Shown here one piece after another: positions 47,271-55,634 of a DNA stretch of 64,000 nucleotides (position 1 is its first letter; each line of letters starts with the position of its first letter). This stretch comes from Ruminococcus sp. (GTDB lineage Bacteria; Bacillota; Clostridia; Oscillospirales; Ruminococcaceae), in the NCBI GenBank assembly GCA_017478965.1, contig JAFVCV010000003.1:1-64000 (forward strand). The letters run 5' to 3'. The notes under the pieces were generated by a model. It had not been told where the DNA came from. It searched no databases and was given only the letters and a program-made list of their open reading frames with translations. The position numbers and the translations under genes are program-made.

Positions 47271-48563
47271 ATGTTTTTCAGAATGATTAGAGGCACTCTG
47301 TTCAGGCAGTGGAAAAAGATGCTCATGATAGCCTTTACCATCGCCCTGGGCGCTTCCCTGGCCTCTGCGATGCTCAGCGTTATGCTGGACGTTGGCGATA
47401 AGGTGAACCAGGAGCTGAAGACCTACGGCGCCAACATAACCGTTGTGCCTAAGGAGAACTCGGTGCTCAGTGAGCTTTATGAGGTGGAGGACGGAGGAGT
47501 CTCCGGAGCCTACCTGAGGGAAGATGAGCTGGGAAAGATAAAGACTATCTTCTGGGCATTCAATATCGTCGATTTTGCGCCCTTCGTGAATGTGGACTGC
47601 ACTCTGGAGGACGGCACTGAGGTGCAGTGCGTAGGCAGCTGGTTCGACCACCATATGGACCTTCCCACCGGGGAAACTCTTGATGCGGGCGTAGTCAGCC
47701 TGAGGAGCTGGTGGGAACTGGAAGAAGGCCAGTGGCTGGACGAGCAGCTGCTCAGTGACAGCGCAGATGCGGCCATGGTCGGCAAAGACCTGGCGCAGAA
47801 GCTTGACCTTAAACCCGGGGACACCCTCCGTGTGAGCGGACCCGCCGCTGACAGGGAGCTGAGAGTGGCCGGCATTTACGACGCAGGCGGCACTGAAGAT
47901 ATGCAGATATATCTCCAGCTGGACACTGCACAGTCCCTTGCAGACCTGGAGGGCTGCGTTGACAGGATAGAGGTCAGCGCCCTTACCACTCCGGAAAACG
48001 AGCTTTCCGAAAGGGCCGCCAAGGACCCTTCGTCCCTGACCGTGGCACAGATGGAGACCTGGACCTGCACGGCCTACGCCAGCTCCATCTGCTATCAGAT
48101 ACAGCAGGTCATTACGGATTCCGTGGCCGCTCCTGTGAGACAGGTGGCTGACTCCGAGGGCGCTATACTCAGCAAAACACAGCTGCTGATGATACTCATA
48201 ACTATCCTGAGCCTTATCGGCGCCGCTCTTGGCATATGCAATCTGGTGACGGCCAGCGTTATGGAGAGGGCGCAGGAGATAGGACTTATGAAGGCTCTGG
48301 GCGCCCAGAACCTCTCCATCGCTCTGCTGGTGCTCTGTGAGATCGCCATAACTGCGGTATTCGGCGGCGTGGGCGGCTTTTTCGCAGGTTTCGGCTTTGC
48401 CCAGCTCATAGGCCATACGGTGTTCGGCTCGGCTATCGAGATGCGGCCCATGGTGGTGCCTATAGTTGCTGTGCTGGTGGTGATAGTGACCCTCATCGGC
48501 TCTATCCCGGCCATAAAGATGCTCCTTGGGCTTAGGCCTACGGAAGTTCTCCACGGCAGATAA
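47271..48563 (+). CDS. ABC permease, MacB/FtsX type (first of pair)
   Basis: 430 residues: N-terminal helix (MLMIAFTIALGASLASAML), a ~250-residue outer domain, and three C-terminal helices ending in LLGLRPTEVLHGR. The helix ITILSLIGAALGICNLVTASVMERAQEIGLMKALGA carries the FtsX coupling signature. Corresponds to Cj1661. Thirteen bases after the DUF2318 gene, with AGGAGG between. Confidence 0.92.
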   Translation: MFFRMIRGTLFRQWKKMLMIAFTIALGASLASAMLSVMLDVGDKVNQELKTYGANITVVPKENSVLSELYEVEDGGVSGAYLREDELGKIKTIFWAFNIVDFAPFVNVDCTLEDGTEVQCVGSWFDHHMDLPTGETLDAGVVSLRSWWELEEGQWLDEQLLSDSADAAMVGKDLAQKLDLKPGDTLRVSGPAADRELRVAGIYDAGGTEDMQIYLQLDTAQSLADLEGCVDRIEVSALTTPENELSERAAKDPSSLTVAQMETWTCTAYASSICYQIQQVITDSVAAPVRQVADSEGAILSKTQLLMILITILSLIGAALGICNLVTASVMERAQEIGLMKALGAQNLSIALLVLCEIAITAVFGGVGGFFAGFGFAQLIGHTVFGSAIEMRPMVVPIVAVLVVIVTLIGSIPAIKMLLGLRPTEVLHGR

Positions 48564-48581
48564 AAAGCGGAGGCAGGTAAA

Positions 48582-49742
48582 ATGAAGAAAAGAAAAATGT
48601 TCATAAGAATGATAACGGCCTCGCTGATGAGAAGGCGTTCACGAATGATAGTGGCGCTTTTGTCCATCGCCATCGGTGCGACTATACTGTCGGGGCTGGT
48701 GTCTATCTATTATGACGTGCCGAGACAGATGGGCGCACAGTTCCGTAACTACGGTGCAAATATGATATTCACCGGTGAGGACGGGAGCCTGGGTCTTGAC
48801 GAGGTCATTGCCGGGGAGAAGAAGATAGACCCCGCAGAGCTGGTGGGCGCTGCGCCCTACCGCTACGAGAATGTCAGGATAAACGATATCCCTGTGGTGG
48901 CTGCCGGAACAGACCCGCAGGGAGTTCAGAAGACAAGCCCCTACTGGAGGGTCGAAGGCAGCTGGTTCTCCGGCGGCGGCGAACTGCTGGTGGGAGCATC
49001 GGTGGCCGAGTCCTTCAGGATAAAGTCCGGTGACGTCATCGACGTTTCCTTTACCCCGGCAGCGCAGGAGGATGAGTCCGGTGAAGAGGAGTTTGTCATG
49101 GACAACTTCAAGACCTTCACCGTCATGGGTATACTTCAGACCGGCGGCTCGGAGGAGAATTACATTTATATGTCCTTAGATGACCTGAGGGAGCTGACCG
49201 GCACTGAGGGGAGCATTGATGTGGCAGAGCTGAGCGTTTCGGCAGGTCAGGAGGAGCTGTCGGCCTATATCGACGCTATCAACAGCGGCGTAAAGGGCGT
49301 CCACGCCAGCCTGGTCAAGAGAGTGACAGCCTCGGAGGCCACGGTCCTGACGAAATTACAGGCTCTTGTGCTGCTGGTGACTATCGTGGTCCTGGCGCTG
49401 ACGATGATATGCGTTGCCACTACCATGACGGCCGTGGTAGCGGAGCGCCGCAAGGAGATAGGTCTGAGAAAAGCCATCGGCGCATCGGATAAGAGCATTA
49501 TCCAGGAGTTCATGGGTGAGAGTATGCTCCTGGGGCTGCTGGGAGGAGCGCTGGGGTCGGTGCTGGGTTATGTGTTCGCACAGCAGGTCAGCATCAATGT
49601 GTTCAGCAGCTCCATCTCGTTCAGGCCGGTGCTGGTCCCTGTTACTGTCATAGCGTCGATAGCAGTCACGGGTATCTCCAGCCTTATGCCTATAAGGAGC
49701 GCTACTGACGTTGACCCGGCCATGGTACTGAAAGGCGAATGA
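48582..49742 (+). CDS. ABC permease, MacB/FtsX type (second of pair)
   Basis: 386 residues with the same MacB topology as the gene before it: helix near 15-40, outer domain, three C-terminal helices, coupling segment ERRKEIGLRKAIGASDKS. Corresponds to Cj1662. Probably forms a heterodimer with the first permease. Confidence 0.92.
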   Translation: MKKRKMFIRMITASLMRRRSRMIVALLSIAIGATILSGLVSIYYDVPRQMGAQFRNYGANMIFTGEDGSLGLDEVIAGEKKIDPAELVGAAPYRYENVRINDIPVVAAGTDPQGVQKTSPYWRVEGSWFSGGGELLVGASVAESFRIKSGDVIDVSFTPAAQEDESGEEEFVMDNFKTFTVMGILQTGGSEENYIYMSLDDLRELTGTEGSIDVAELSVSAGQEELSAYIDAINSGVKGVHASLVKRVTASEATVLTKLQALVLLVTIVVLALTMICVATTMTAVVAERRKEIGLRKAIGASDKSIIQEFMGESMLLGLLGGALGSVLGYVFAQQVSINVFSSSISFRPVLVPVTVIASIAVTGISSLMPIRSATDVDPAMVLKGE

Positions 49743-49785
49743 GCCTTGGGCTGACTGCAAAACTCTGAAAAAAGGAGAATGGACA

Positions 49786-50475
49786 ATGAGCTTACTGGAA
49801 CTAAAAAACGTTTATAAGATATACGGCGACCTTCACGCCCTGGACGATGTGAGCCTGAAAGTGGAGAAGGGCGAGTGGGTGTCCATAATGGGACCGTCCG
49901 GCTCGGGAAAAAGCACCATGATGAACATTATCGGCTGCATGGATAAGCCCAGCAAGGGGGAGGTCCTCCTTGACGGGGTCGATATCTCAAAGGAGTCAAA
50001 AAAGAACCTGACCAATATCCGCCGGGACAAGATAGGGCTTATCTTCCAGCAGTTTCACCTGGTCAATTATCTGACTGCGGTGGAGAACGTGATGCTGGCA
50101 CAGTACTACCACAGCATACCCGACGAGAAGGAGGCCCTGGAGGCTCTGGAGAGAGTGGGCCTGGGGGACAGGGCAAAGCACCTTCCCAGCCAGCTGTCCG
50201 GCGGCGAGCAGCAGAGGGTCTGTGTTGCCAGGGCGCTGATAAACTACCCTGAGGTGATCCTTGCAGACGAGCCGACGGGCAATCTGGACGAGGCCAATGA
50301 GGAGATAGTTGTGGAACTTTTCCACAAGCTCCACAACGAGGGCACCACCCTTATCGTCGTCACCCACGACCCTGAGGTGGCTGAAGTGGCCCAGAGGACT
50401 CTGGTCCTGAGGAGCGGAAAACTCAGCAAGGAGATAGTGAACGAGAATTTCACCGGCAAGATACATTTTGACTGA
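49786..50475 (+). CDS. ABC ATPase for the MacB-type permease pair
   Basis: 229 residues with Walker A GPSGSGKST, signature LSGGEQQRVCVARAL, Walker B ILADEPTGNLD and VTHDPE. LolD/MacB subfamily. Corresponds to Cj1663. With the permease pair it likely transmits energy to outer proteins and not classical import. AAAGGAG upstream. Confidence 0.95.
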   Translation: MSLLELKNVYKIYGDLHALDDVSLKVEKGEWVSIMGPSGSGKSTMMNIIGCMDKPSKGEVLLDGVDISKESKKNLTNIRRDKIGLIFQQFHLVNYLTAVENVMLAQYYHSIPDEKEALEALERVGLGDRAKHLPSQLSGGEQQRVCVARALINYPEVILADEPTGNLDEANEEIVVELFHKLHNEGTTLIVVTHDPEVAEVAQRTLVLRSGKLSKEIVNENFTGKIHFD

Positions 50476-50490
50476 GCAGGAGGGATAAAG

Positions 50491-50925
50491 ATGAAAAAGG
50501 CGACAGCAGTTTTAGCGCTGGTCTTCGTGACGGCACTTTCTGCCTGCGGCAGCACCACCTATAAGGACGGCACCTACAAGGCCAAGAGCGCCGAGTATGT
50601 CAGCGACGACGGCACTGAGGACGGCAACGGCTACGGCGAGGTGGAGATCACCATTACCGACGGCAAGATTAGCGATGTTAAATTCCTGACCTATGAGCTG
50701 GACGGTACTCTGAAAGACGAGGAATACGGCAAGGAGAACGGCGAGATAAAGAACAAGGATTTCTACACCAAGGCCCAGCGGGCAAGAGCCGCCTGCGAGA
50801 ACTATGCGGAGCAGCTCAGGGCGAAGGGGAACATCGACGACGTTGACGGAGTCAGCGGAGCCACGGTGAACTATAACGAATTCAAGGAGGCTGTTGCCGC
50901 TGCCCTGAAGCAGGCGGAGGAATGA
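50491..50925 (+). CDS. FMN-binding-domain lipoprotein (flavinylation substrate)
   Basis: 144 residues. Lipobox LSAC (Cys19) and an FMN-binding domain. The ApbE flavinylation motif D-x-x-S/T-G-A-T is visible as DGVSGAT, with Thr125 the expected site of covalent FMN. An extracellular flavin carrier in the middle of an iron-uptake cluster points to electron delivery, for example ferric reduction before uptake. No ApbE gene lies in the window. GGAGGG precedes the ATG. Confidence 0.88.
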   Translation: MKKATAVLALVFVTALSACGSTTYKDGTYKAKSAEYVSDDGTEDGNGYGEVEITITDGKISDVKFLTYELDGTLKDEEYGKENGEIKNKDFYTKAQRARAACENYAEQLRAKGNIDDVDGVSGATVNYNEFKEAVAAALKQAEE

Positions 50926-51443
50926 GGTCAGTCCTGCGGCACGGGGCCGTGACGGTCCTTGGGCTTTTTATCCTGATCGGACTGCCTTTTTTCAGCTCGG
51001 ACTATTTTAAACGTTTAAGAAACGGCGAGGACGCAGTTTCAGGAGCAACGGTGGCCCTTGACAAGCCGTCGGGGGAGTATGTGGTCTTCATAAACCGGGA
51101 CCTTCACACTGACAGCAAAAATCTCAGTATCTGGGAGGGATTTTTCGCAAGAGGTGAGGACGAAGGCATTTATAACGTTTTCGAGGACCTGAGCTGCACT
51201 GTTGCCGACAGCGACCCATCGGGACTGGAGATGGCCAGGAGCTTTCAGTCCCTACTGCCCGAGAACCAGATGAAGGTCCGCACTGAGAACATCGTGCTTA
51301 TGCTGTCGAAGGCAGAAAACGGCAGGTTCGACCTTATCATCATGTCCAGGGAGCTTGCAGAGGTCTATAAGGCGGACCGCATCGCAGAGCAGACAGGGGC
51401 ATTGATGCTGACAGTTTCGCAGGAGCAGGAGGAGCAGAAATGA
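50922..51443 (+). CDS. Small anchored protein with an ApbE-like SGAT motif
   Basis: 173 residues: one membrane helix at ~8-25, then at once a sequence D37-A-V-S40-G-A-T43 that fits the flavinylation motif, followed by an outer alpha/beta domain of ~120 residues I do not recognise (GEYVVFINRDLHTD, FDLIIMSRELAEVY). The start overlaps the FMN-protein stop (ATGA). If flavinylated it would be a second flavin carrier close to the membrane surface. The motif may instead be a remnant. Confidence 0.6.
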   Translation: MRSVLRHGAVTVLGLFILIGLPFFSSDYFKRLRNGEDAVSGATVALDKPSGEYVVFINRDLHTDSKNLSIWEGFFARGEDEGIYNVFEDLSCTVADSDPSGLEMARSFQSLLPENQMKVRTENIVLMLSKAENGRFDLIIMSRELAEVYKADRIAEQTGALMLTVSQEQEEQK

Positions 51444-51988
51444 GAAGAGCCAACGCTTTTATAAGTATGCTTATCATGGCACTTTTCCTGTTCCATGGGA
51501 TAATGGGGGGCTTTCAGCTGGCCGGGGTCATTCCGGGCGGATCGGGGCTGATGAAGGTCATGGCCTGGATAATGACCGTGCTCATCGCCGTCCATGGGAT
51601 CATAGGCATAAAGCTGACCGCTGATACATTCAGGACGATAAAGAAGTCCGGCGCAGGATACTATAAGGAAAACAGGCTGTTCTGGCTCAGGCGTGCAAGC
51701 GGCTTTGCCATTATGGTCTTTATCCTTTTTCACATACTTATTTTTCTGGGAAAAAACGGCGATGCTTACAGGCTCAGTCTGTTTGCGGTCCCGCAGCTCA
51801 TCTCGCAGATACTTCTGGTCATTTCAGTTGCCCTGCACGTCATCACTAACGTCAGGCCCATGCTGCTGAGTTTCGGTACAAAAAGCTGGAAAGACCTGGG
51901 ACTTGACCTCTGCATGATACTGGCGGGGGCAATGCTTTTCACAGGTGTGTGCTTTATCGTCTATTATATCAGGTGGAAGGTCTTCTGA
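51440..51988 (+). CDS. Cytochrome b-like membrane subunit (fumarate-reductase type)
   Basis: 182 residues, five membrane helices. Helix-borne histidines fit heme b ligation: FLFHGIMGG, IAVHGIIGI, FILFHILIF and VALHVITN. Same order as FrdC/SdhC before the flavoprotein gene, start overlapping the preceding stop (ATGA). Proposed role: passing electrons between menaquinol and the flavoprotein, or outward to the flavinylated proteins. Confidence 0.8.
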   Translation: MRRANAFISMLIMALFLFHGIMGGFQLAGVIPGGSGLMKVMAWIMTVLIAVHGIIGIKLTADTFRTIKKSGAGYYKENRLFWLRRASGFAIMVFILFHILIFLGKNGDAYRLSLFAVPQLISQILLVISVALHVITNVRPMLLSFGTKSWKDLGLDLCMILAGAMLFTGVCFIVYYIRWKVF

Positions 51989-52001
51989 CGGGGTGATCTT
52001 A

Positions 52002-53567
52002 ATGGAAGAGATAAATATTCTTGGAGCCGGATTAGCCGGACTTTCGGCGGCGATCACTCTGGCTCAGGGCGGTCAGAAGTGCAGACTTATCTCAGCCCAA
52101 AGCTCGGAACGGGCCCAGAGCGTCATGGCCGAGGGCGGGATAAATGCGGCCCTTGATCTGATGGGCGAGGGTGACAGTCCTGAGCTGCATTTTGAGGACA
52201 CCATGAGGGGCGGGGCCTATCTGGCCGACGAGGAGGCAGTGAGAAGACTGACCTTTGGCGCACCGGATACTGTCAGGTGGTTAGCCGGCCTGGGGGTCCC
52301 TTTCAATATGAAGGACGGCAGGCTCGTCCAGCGCAGCTTCGGCGGGCAAAAGAAAAAGCGCACCGCCTACGCCAGGAGCAGCACCGGAAAAATGATAATG
52401 TCAGCGCTTATCGACGAGTGCAGAAAATATGAGTGCTCCGGGCTGGTAAAGCGCTTTGACCACCACGGATTTCTTGGGCTGAACGTCCGTGAGGACAGCT
52501 GTCTTGGACTGAGAGCCAGAGATATCTACAGCGGCGAAGTCATGGACTTCAGCGGACGGGTCATAATGTGCTGCGGAGGTCCGGCCGGGCTTTTCCCGGG
52601 TTTGACCACAGGGACGGCTGCCAACAGCGGTTATGCGGCCGCAAGGCTTTTTGAACAGGGCGTGGTATTCGGCAATCTGGAGATGCTCCAGTATCACCCT
52701 ACCACAGTTGCTATCCCCGACAAGCGCTGTCTTGTCACCGAGGCCGCCAGGGGCGAGGGCGGCAGACTGTTCATAATGCGAAACGGCAAAAGATGGTATT
52801 TTATGGAAGAAAAATATCCTGAGCTAAAAAACCTCATGCCAAGGGACGTGGTGGCAAGGGAGATGTATTTCGTCCGTAAAGAGCCGGACAGTAGCGGAGA
52901 GGTGATGCTCGATATGACCGGTCTTGACGGACTGGTCTGGCGCAGCAGACTTCCGGACCTGAGGGCGGAGCTTATCCACTACCTTGGCATAGACCCGGCA
53001 AAGGAACCGGTGCCGGTCAGGGAGGGTATACATTATTTCATGGGCGGGATATACACTGATATCGCTCATAGGACCAGCCTGAGGGGACTTTATGCCGCAG
53101 GGGAATGTACCTGTCAGTACCACGGGGCAAACCGCCTCGGGGGAAATTCCATGCTGGGGGCAGTGTTCGGCGGAAGGACGGCGGCTGAGGATATCCTTTG
53201 CGACGGCGATCAGGCAGCTGACTTTAACGGCGAAAGGGACAGCGGGTCTGTGACGGAGAACGAGCCTTCGGACGCAGTGAAGCTTGAACTGGGCGAAATT
53301 TTGTACAGCGGCCTAGGCATAGTCCGCAGCGCCGAAGGCTTATGTAACGCACTTGACAGGCTTGACGAGCTGGAGGAGCGCCGTGGGACCTTCCCCAGGA
53401 CAAGACTGGCAAGGGCCATGCTGCTGTCTGCCATGGAGAGGAAGGAGAGCCGGGGCGCCCATTACCGTGAGGATCACCCAGAAAGGGACGAGAAACTCGG
53501 AAGACCCACTCTTAGCCGGTATAAAAACGGCGTCATAGAGGTAAGCATAGGGGAGGGCTTTGAATGA
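52002..53567 (+). CDS. FAD-binding flavoprotein of the fumarate reductase / L-aspartate oxidase family
   Basis: 521 residues. FAD Rossmann motif NILGAGLAGLSAA at the N-terminus. Family motifs are HPTTVAIP, EAARGEGGRLF, the proton-shuttle region PRDVVAREM, HYFMGGIYTD and HGANRLGGNSMLG. The histidine that carries covalent FAD in FrdA/SdhA (RSHTVAAQGG) is replaced: RAQSVMAEGG, so FAD is bound non-covalently. At 521 residues it is shorter than FrdA (~600). Start at 52002 after GGGGTGAT. Substrate could be fumarate or another acceptor. Confidence 0.85.
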   Translation: MEEINILGAGLAGLSAAITLAQGGQKCRLISAQSSERAQSVMAEGGINAALDLMGEGDSPELHFEDTMRGGAYLADEEAVRRLTFGAPDTVRWLAGLGVPFNMKDGRLVQRSFGGQKKKRTAYARSSTGKMIMSALIDECRKYECSGLVKRFDHHGFLGLNVREDSCLGLRARDIYSGEVMDFSGRVIMCCGGPAGLFPGLTTGTAANSGYAAARLFEQGVVFGNLEMLQYHPTTVAIPDKRCLVTEAARGEGGRLFIMRNGKRWYFMEEKYPELKNLMPRDVVAREMYFVRKEPDSSGEVMLDMTGLDGLVWRSRLPDLRAELIHYLGIDPAKEPVPVREGIHYFMGGIYTDIAHRTSLRGLYAAGECTCQYHGANRLGGNSMLGAVFGGRTAAEDILCDGDQAADFNGERDSGSVTENEPSDAVKLELGEILYSGLGIVRSAEGLCNALDRLDELEERRGTFPRTRLARAMLLSAMERKESRGAHYREDHPERDEKLGRPTLSRYKNGVIEVSIGEGFE

Positions 53568-54295
53568 AGACTGAGCTTAGGATACTAAGGCGCAGGAGCC
53601 GTGAGGAGGAGCCATTCTGGCAGAGCTTTATCTATGAGGCTGAGGACGCAAATGCGGCGGTGTCAACAGCGCTGAATGCCCTGAATTCCCGGGAGGAGCT
53701 GACTGACACTGAGGGGCGCAGAGCAGACCCGATCAGGTGGGAATGCAGCTGTCTGCAAAAAAAATGCGGGGCCTGCGCTATGGTAATAAACGGCAGGCCG
53801 GCCCTTGCCTGCGACAGCAAGCTGAGCGGTCTGGGCCCGGTGGTCACTCTGGGACCGCTGCGCAAATTCCCGGTCATAGCGGACCTTATAACGGACCGCA
53901 GCGCAATGAGGGAGGTCCTCAGGGAGATGAAGATATTTCTGAGGGCACAGACAGAAGTCAGCGAGTCCATGACTGACATTGCATATGAAGCCTCGGGCTG
54001 CCTGCAATGCGGCTGCTGTCTGGAGATCTGTCCGAATTTTTGTACCGGAGGAAAGTTCGGAGGCATGGCGGCAGCACTGCCGGCCGGCCGGCTCATAGAG
54101 GAAATGGACGGGGAGGGCAGAGAGGAGCTTTTGAAGGAGTACCGCAAAAGGGTCTATGAGGGCTGCGGTAAGTCACTTGCCTGCCGGGACATCTGTCCGG
54201 CGGGGCTTGACGTGGAAAAGCTCATGGTCAATTCAAATGCCGCCGCCGTATGGAAGGCCCTGGATTTTCTGAGGAAAAAGCGCCATGAAGTCTGA
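53564..54295 (+). CDS. Iron-sulfur subunit, FrdB/SdhB-like
   Basis: 243 residues, the size of FrdB. N-terminal [2Fe-2S] ferredoxin part with CSCLQKKCGACAM and a later Cys in RPALAC; C-terminal part with CLQCGCCLEICP and CGKSLACRDICP for the [4Fe-4S] and second cubane or trinuclear cluster. Start overlaps the flavoprotein stop. Links the flavoprotein with the cytochrome b. Confidence 0.88.
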   Translation: MKTELRILRRRSREEEPFWQSFIYEAEDANAAVSTALNALNSREELTDTEGRRADPIRWECSCLQKKCGACAMVINGRPALACDSKLSGLGPVVTLGPLRKFPVIADLITDRSAMREVLREMKIFLRAQTEVSESMTDIAYEASGCLQCGCCLEICPNFCTGGKFGGMAAALPAGRLIEEMDGEGREELLKEYRKRVYEGCGKSLACRDICPAGLDVEKLMVNSNAAAVWKALDFLRKKRHEV

Positions 54296-55211
54296 AAGGG
54301 CCGTGATCGTTCTGTTCAGTGCGGCCGTCCTGCTCACATCGGCGGCGGGACTTTATGCTGCGGCAGTCAGGGAGGGGCCTGCTCCACGCTATCAGGTCCG
54401 GCAGGATCTGAGTATACATTTCAATAACGCAGATGCGGTGATCGACCGGGTCAGAGAATGTCTCAAAGCACGGCAGGAGCTGATAAGGATAACCTACACC
54501 TCCCACAGCAGCAACCTTGAGGACCTTGACGAGCTGGTCAGAGAGCTGATGGAGTTTGCCTGCTGCGAGACCGGGGCTGCCGATGAAGGAGACTATCTGC
54601 GCTGTCAGATAGGCGGTTATGATGCCGGCTTCACTCAGGAGGAGAGGGACGGACTTTTCACCTATGAGTTAAACATCAGGCCCATCTATTTCACTGACGC
54701 TGAGCAGGAGGAAGAGGTCAGCAGGGCGGTGGAAAAGGTCATAGCCAGCCTTGGCCTGCCTGAAGGGGCCGGGGAGGAAGAGAAGATAAGAGCGGTCTAC
54801 GACTGCGTTTGTTCCAATGTGTCCTACGACTGGGTACACCGCCGAAGCGAAAACTACCGACTGAGGTCGGCGGCATACGGTGCGCTCATCTACGGCAGGG
54901 CCACCTGTCTGGGATATGCGGTGACGGTGTACAGGCTCCTGCGGGAGCTTGGAGTAGGCTGCCGGGTAGTTACGGGGGACGCCGTTGACGCTGAGACCGG
55001 GGAGCGTGAATATCACGCCTGGGTAATTATCAGGCTTGATGGGAAGTGGTATAACGCCGACCCTACCTGGGACAGCCGCAGCGGGACCCACAGCTTTTTT
55101 CTGAAAAGTGATGAGGACTTCGGGGACCATATCCGAAAAACAGGCTCTCCGGCCGGCTACGGTGCAGAAGACTATCCGATGGCCACGGAAAGTTACGGGA
55201 AAGGAAAGTAA
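54285..55211 (+). CDS. Transglutaminase-like (papain-fold) secreted protein
   Basis: 308 residues. N-terminal signal anchor (VIVLFSAAVLLTSAAGLYAAAV), a ~130-residue spacer domain, then a transglutaminase core: Cys in GRATCLGYA, His in EYHAWVII and Asp in YNADPTWD. It ends with FFLKSDEDF as common in bacterial TGase-like proteases. Overlaps the iron-sulfur gene by 11 bases. Function in an electron-transfer operon is unclear; cross-linking or processing of the surface proteins is possible. Confidence 0.85.
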   Translation: MKSERAVIVLFSAAVLLTSAAGLYAAAVREGPAPRYQVRQDLSIHFNNADAVIDRVRECLKARQELIRITYTSHSSNLEDLDELVRELMEFACCETGAADEGDYLRCQIGGYDAGFTQEERDGLFTYELNIRPIYFTDAEQEEEVSRAVEKVIASLGLPEGAGEEEKIRAVYDCVCSNVSYDWVHRRSENYRLRSAAYGALIYGRATCLGYAVTVYRLLRELGVGCRVVTGDAVDAETGEREYHAWVIIRLDGKWYNADPTWDSRSGTHSFFLKSDEDFGDHIRKTGSPAGYGAEDYPMATESYGKGK

Positions 55212-55214
55212 AAA

Positions 55215-55634
55215 ATGAATGATAAGAAAAATGTGAAAGAAACTGTTCTTGCCGCTGCTATCCTGATATGCAGCATATGCCTGTGCGCTGGGGCAAAGCT
55301 CGTATTCCACGCCTGCGGTCCTAAGGAGGACGGCAGTTATATGGCCTGCCACTGGGCAGAGCAGGCAATTTTCGGCATAGGCTGCGCTATGACTGCGATA
55401 TCGGTGTTTCTGATCGCAGTAAGGAACAGGGGCATGAAAAGGGGTCTGGCCCTTTCGCTGCTTCCCTGCGGGGCGGTCTGTGCGCTGATACCCAATATAC
55501 TTATAAAGCTCTGCATGATGACTGAGATGCGCTGCCATACCGTCATGCGTCCGGCGGCCGTTATCTTCGGCCTTATCACCGCAGTGCTGGGGACGGTTTA
55601 TGCGGTGATCTGCAAGGAGGAGAAGAAGGACTGA
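55215..55634 (+). CDS. DUF4418 membrane protein
   Basis: 139 residues, four membrane helices. Conserved cysteines occur as FHACGPKEDGSYMACHW and MRCHTVMRP, the DUF4418 pattern. Function unknown. In this cluster it precedes an FtsX/ATPase pair, and the Cys/His residues near the outer face suggest metal or redox work. Confidence 0.75.
   Translation: MNDKKNVKETVLAAAILICSICLCAGAKLVFHACGPKEDGSYMACHWAEQAIFGIGCAMTAISVFLIAVRNRGMKRGLALSLLPCGAVCALIPNILIKLCMMTEMRCHTVMRPAAVIFGLITAVLGTVYAVICKEEKKD

Noticed and set aside
46632-48554. 640-residue open frame on the minus strand
   Set aside because: Antisense to the DUF2318 and first permease genes, His-rich and low-complexity in the way of a reverse frame, no ribosome site; shadow of GC-rich codon use.
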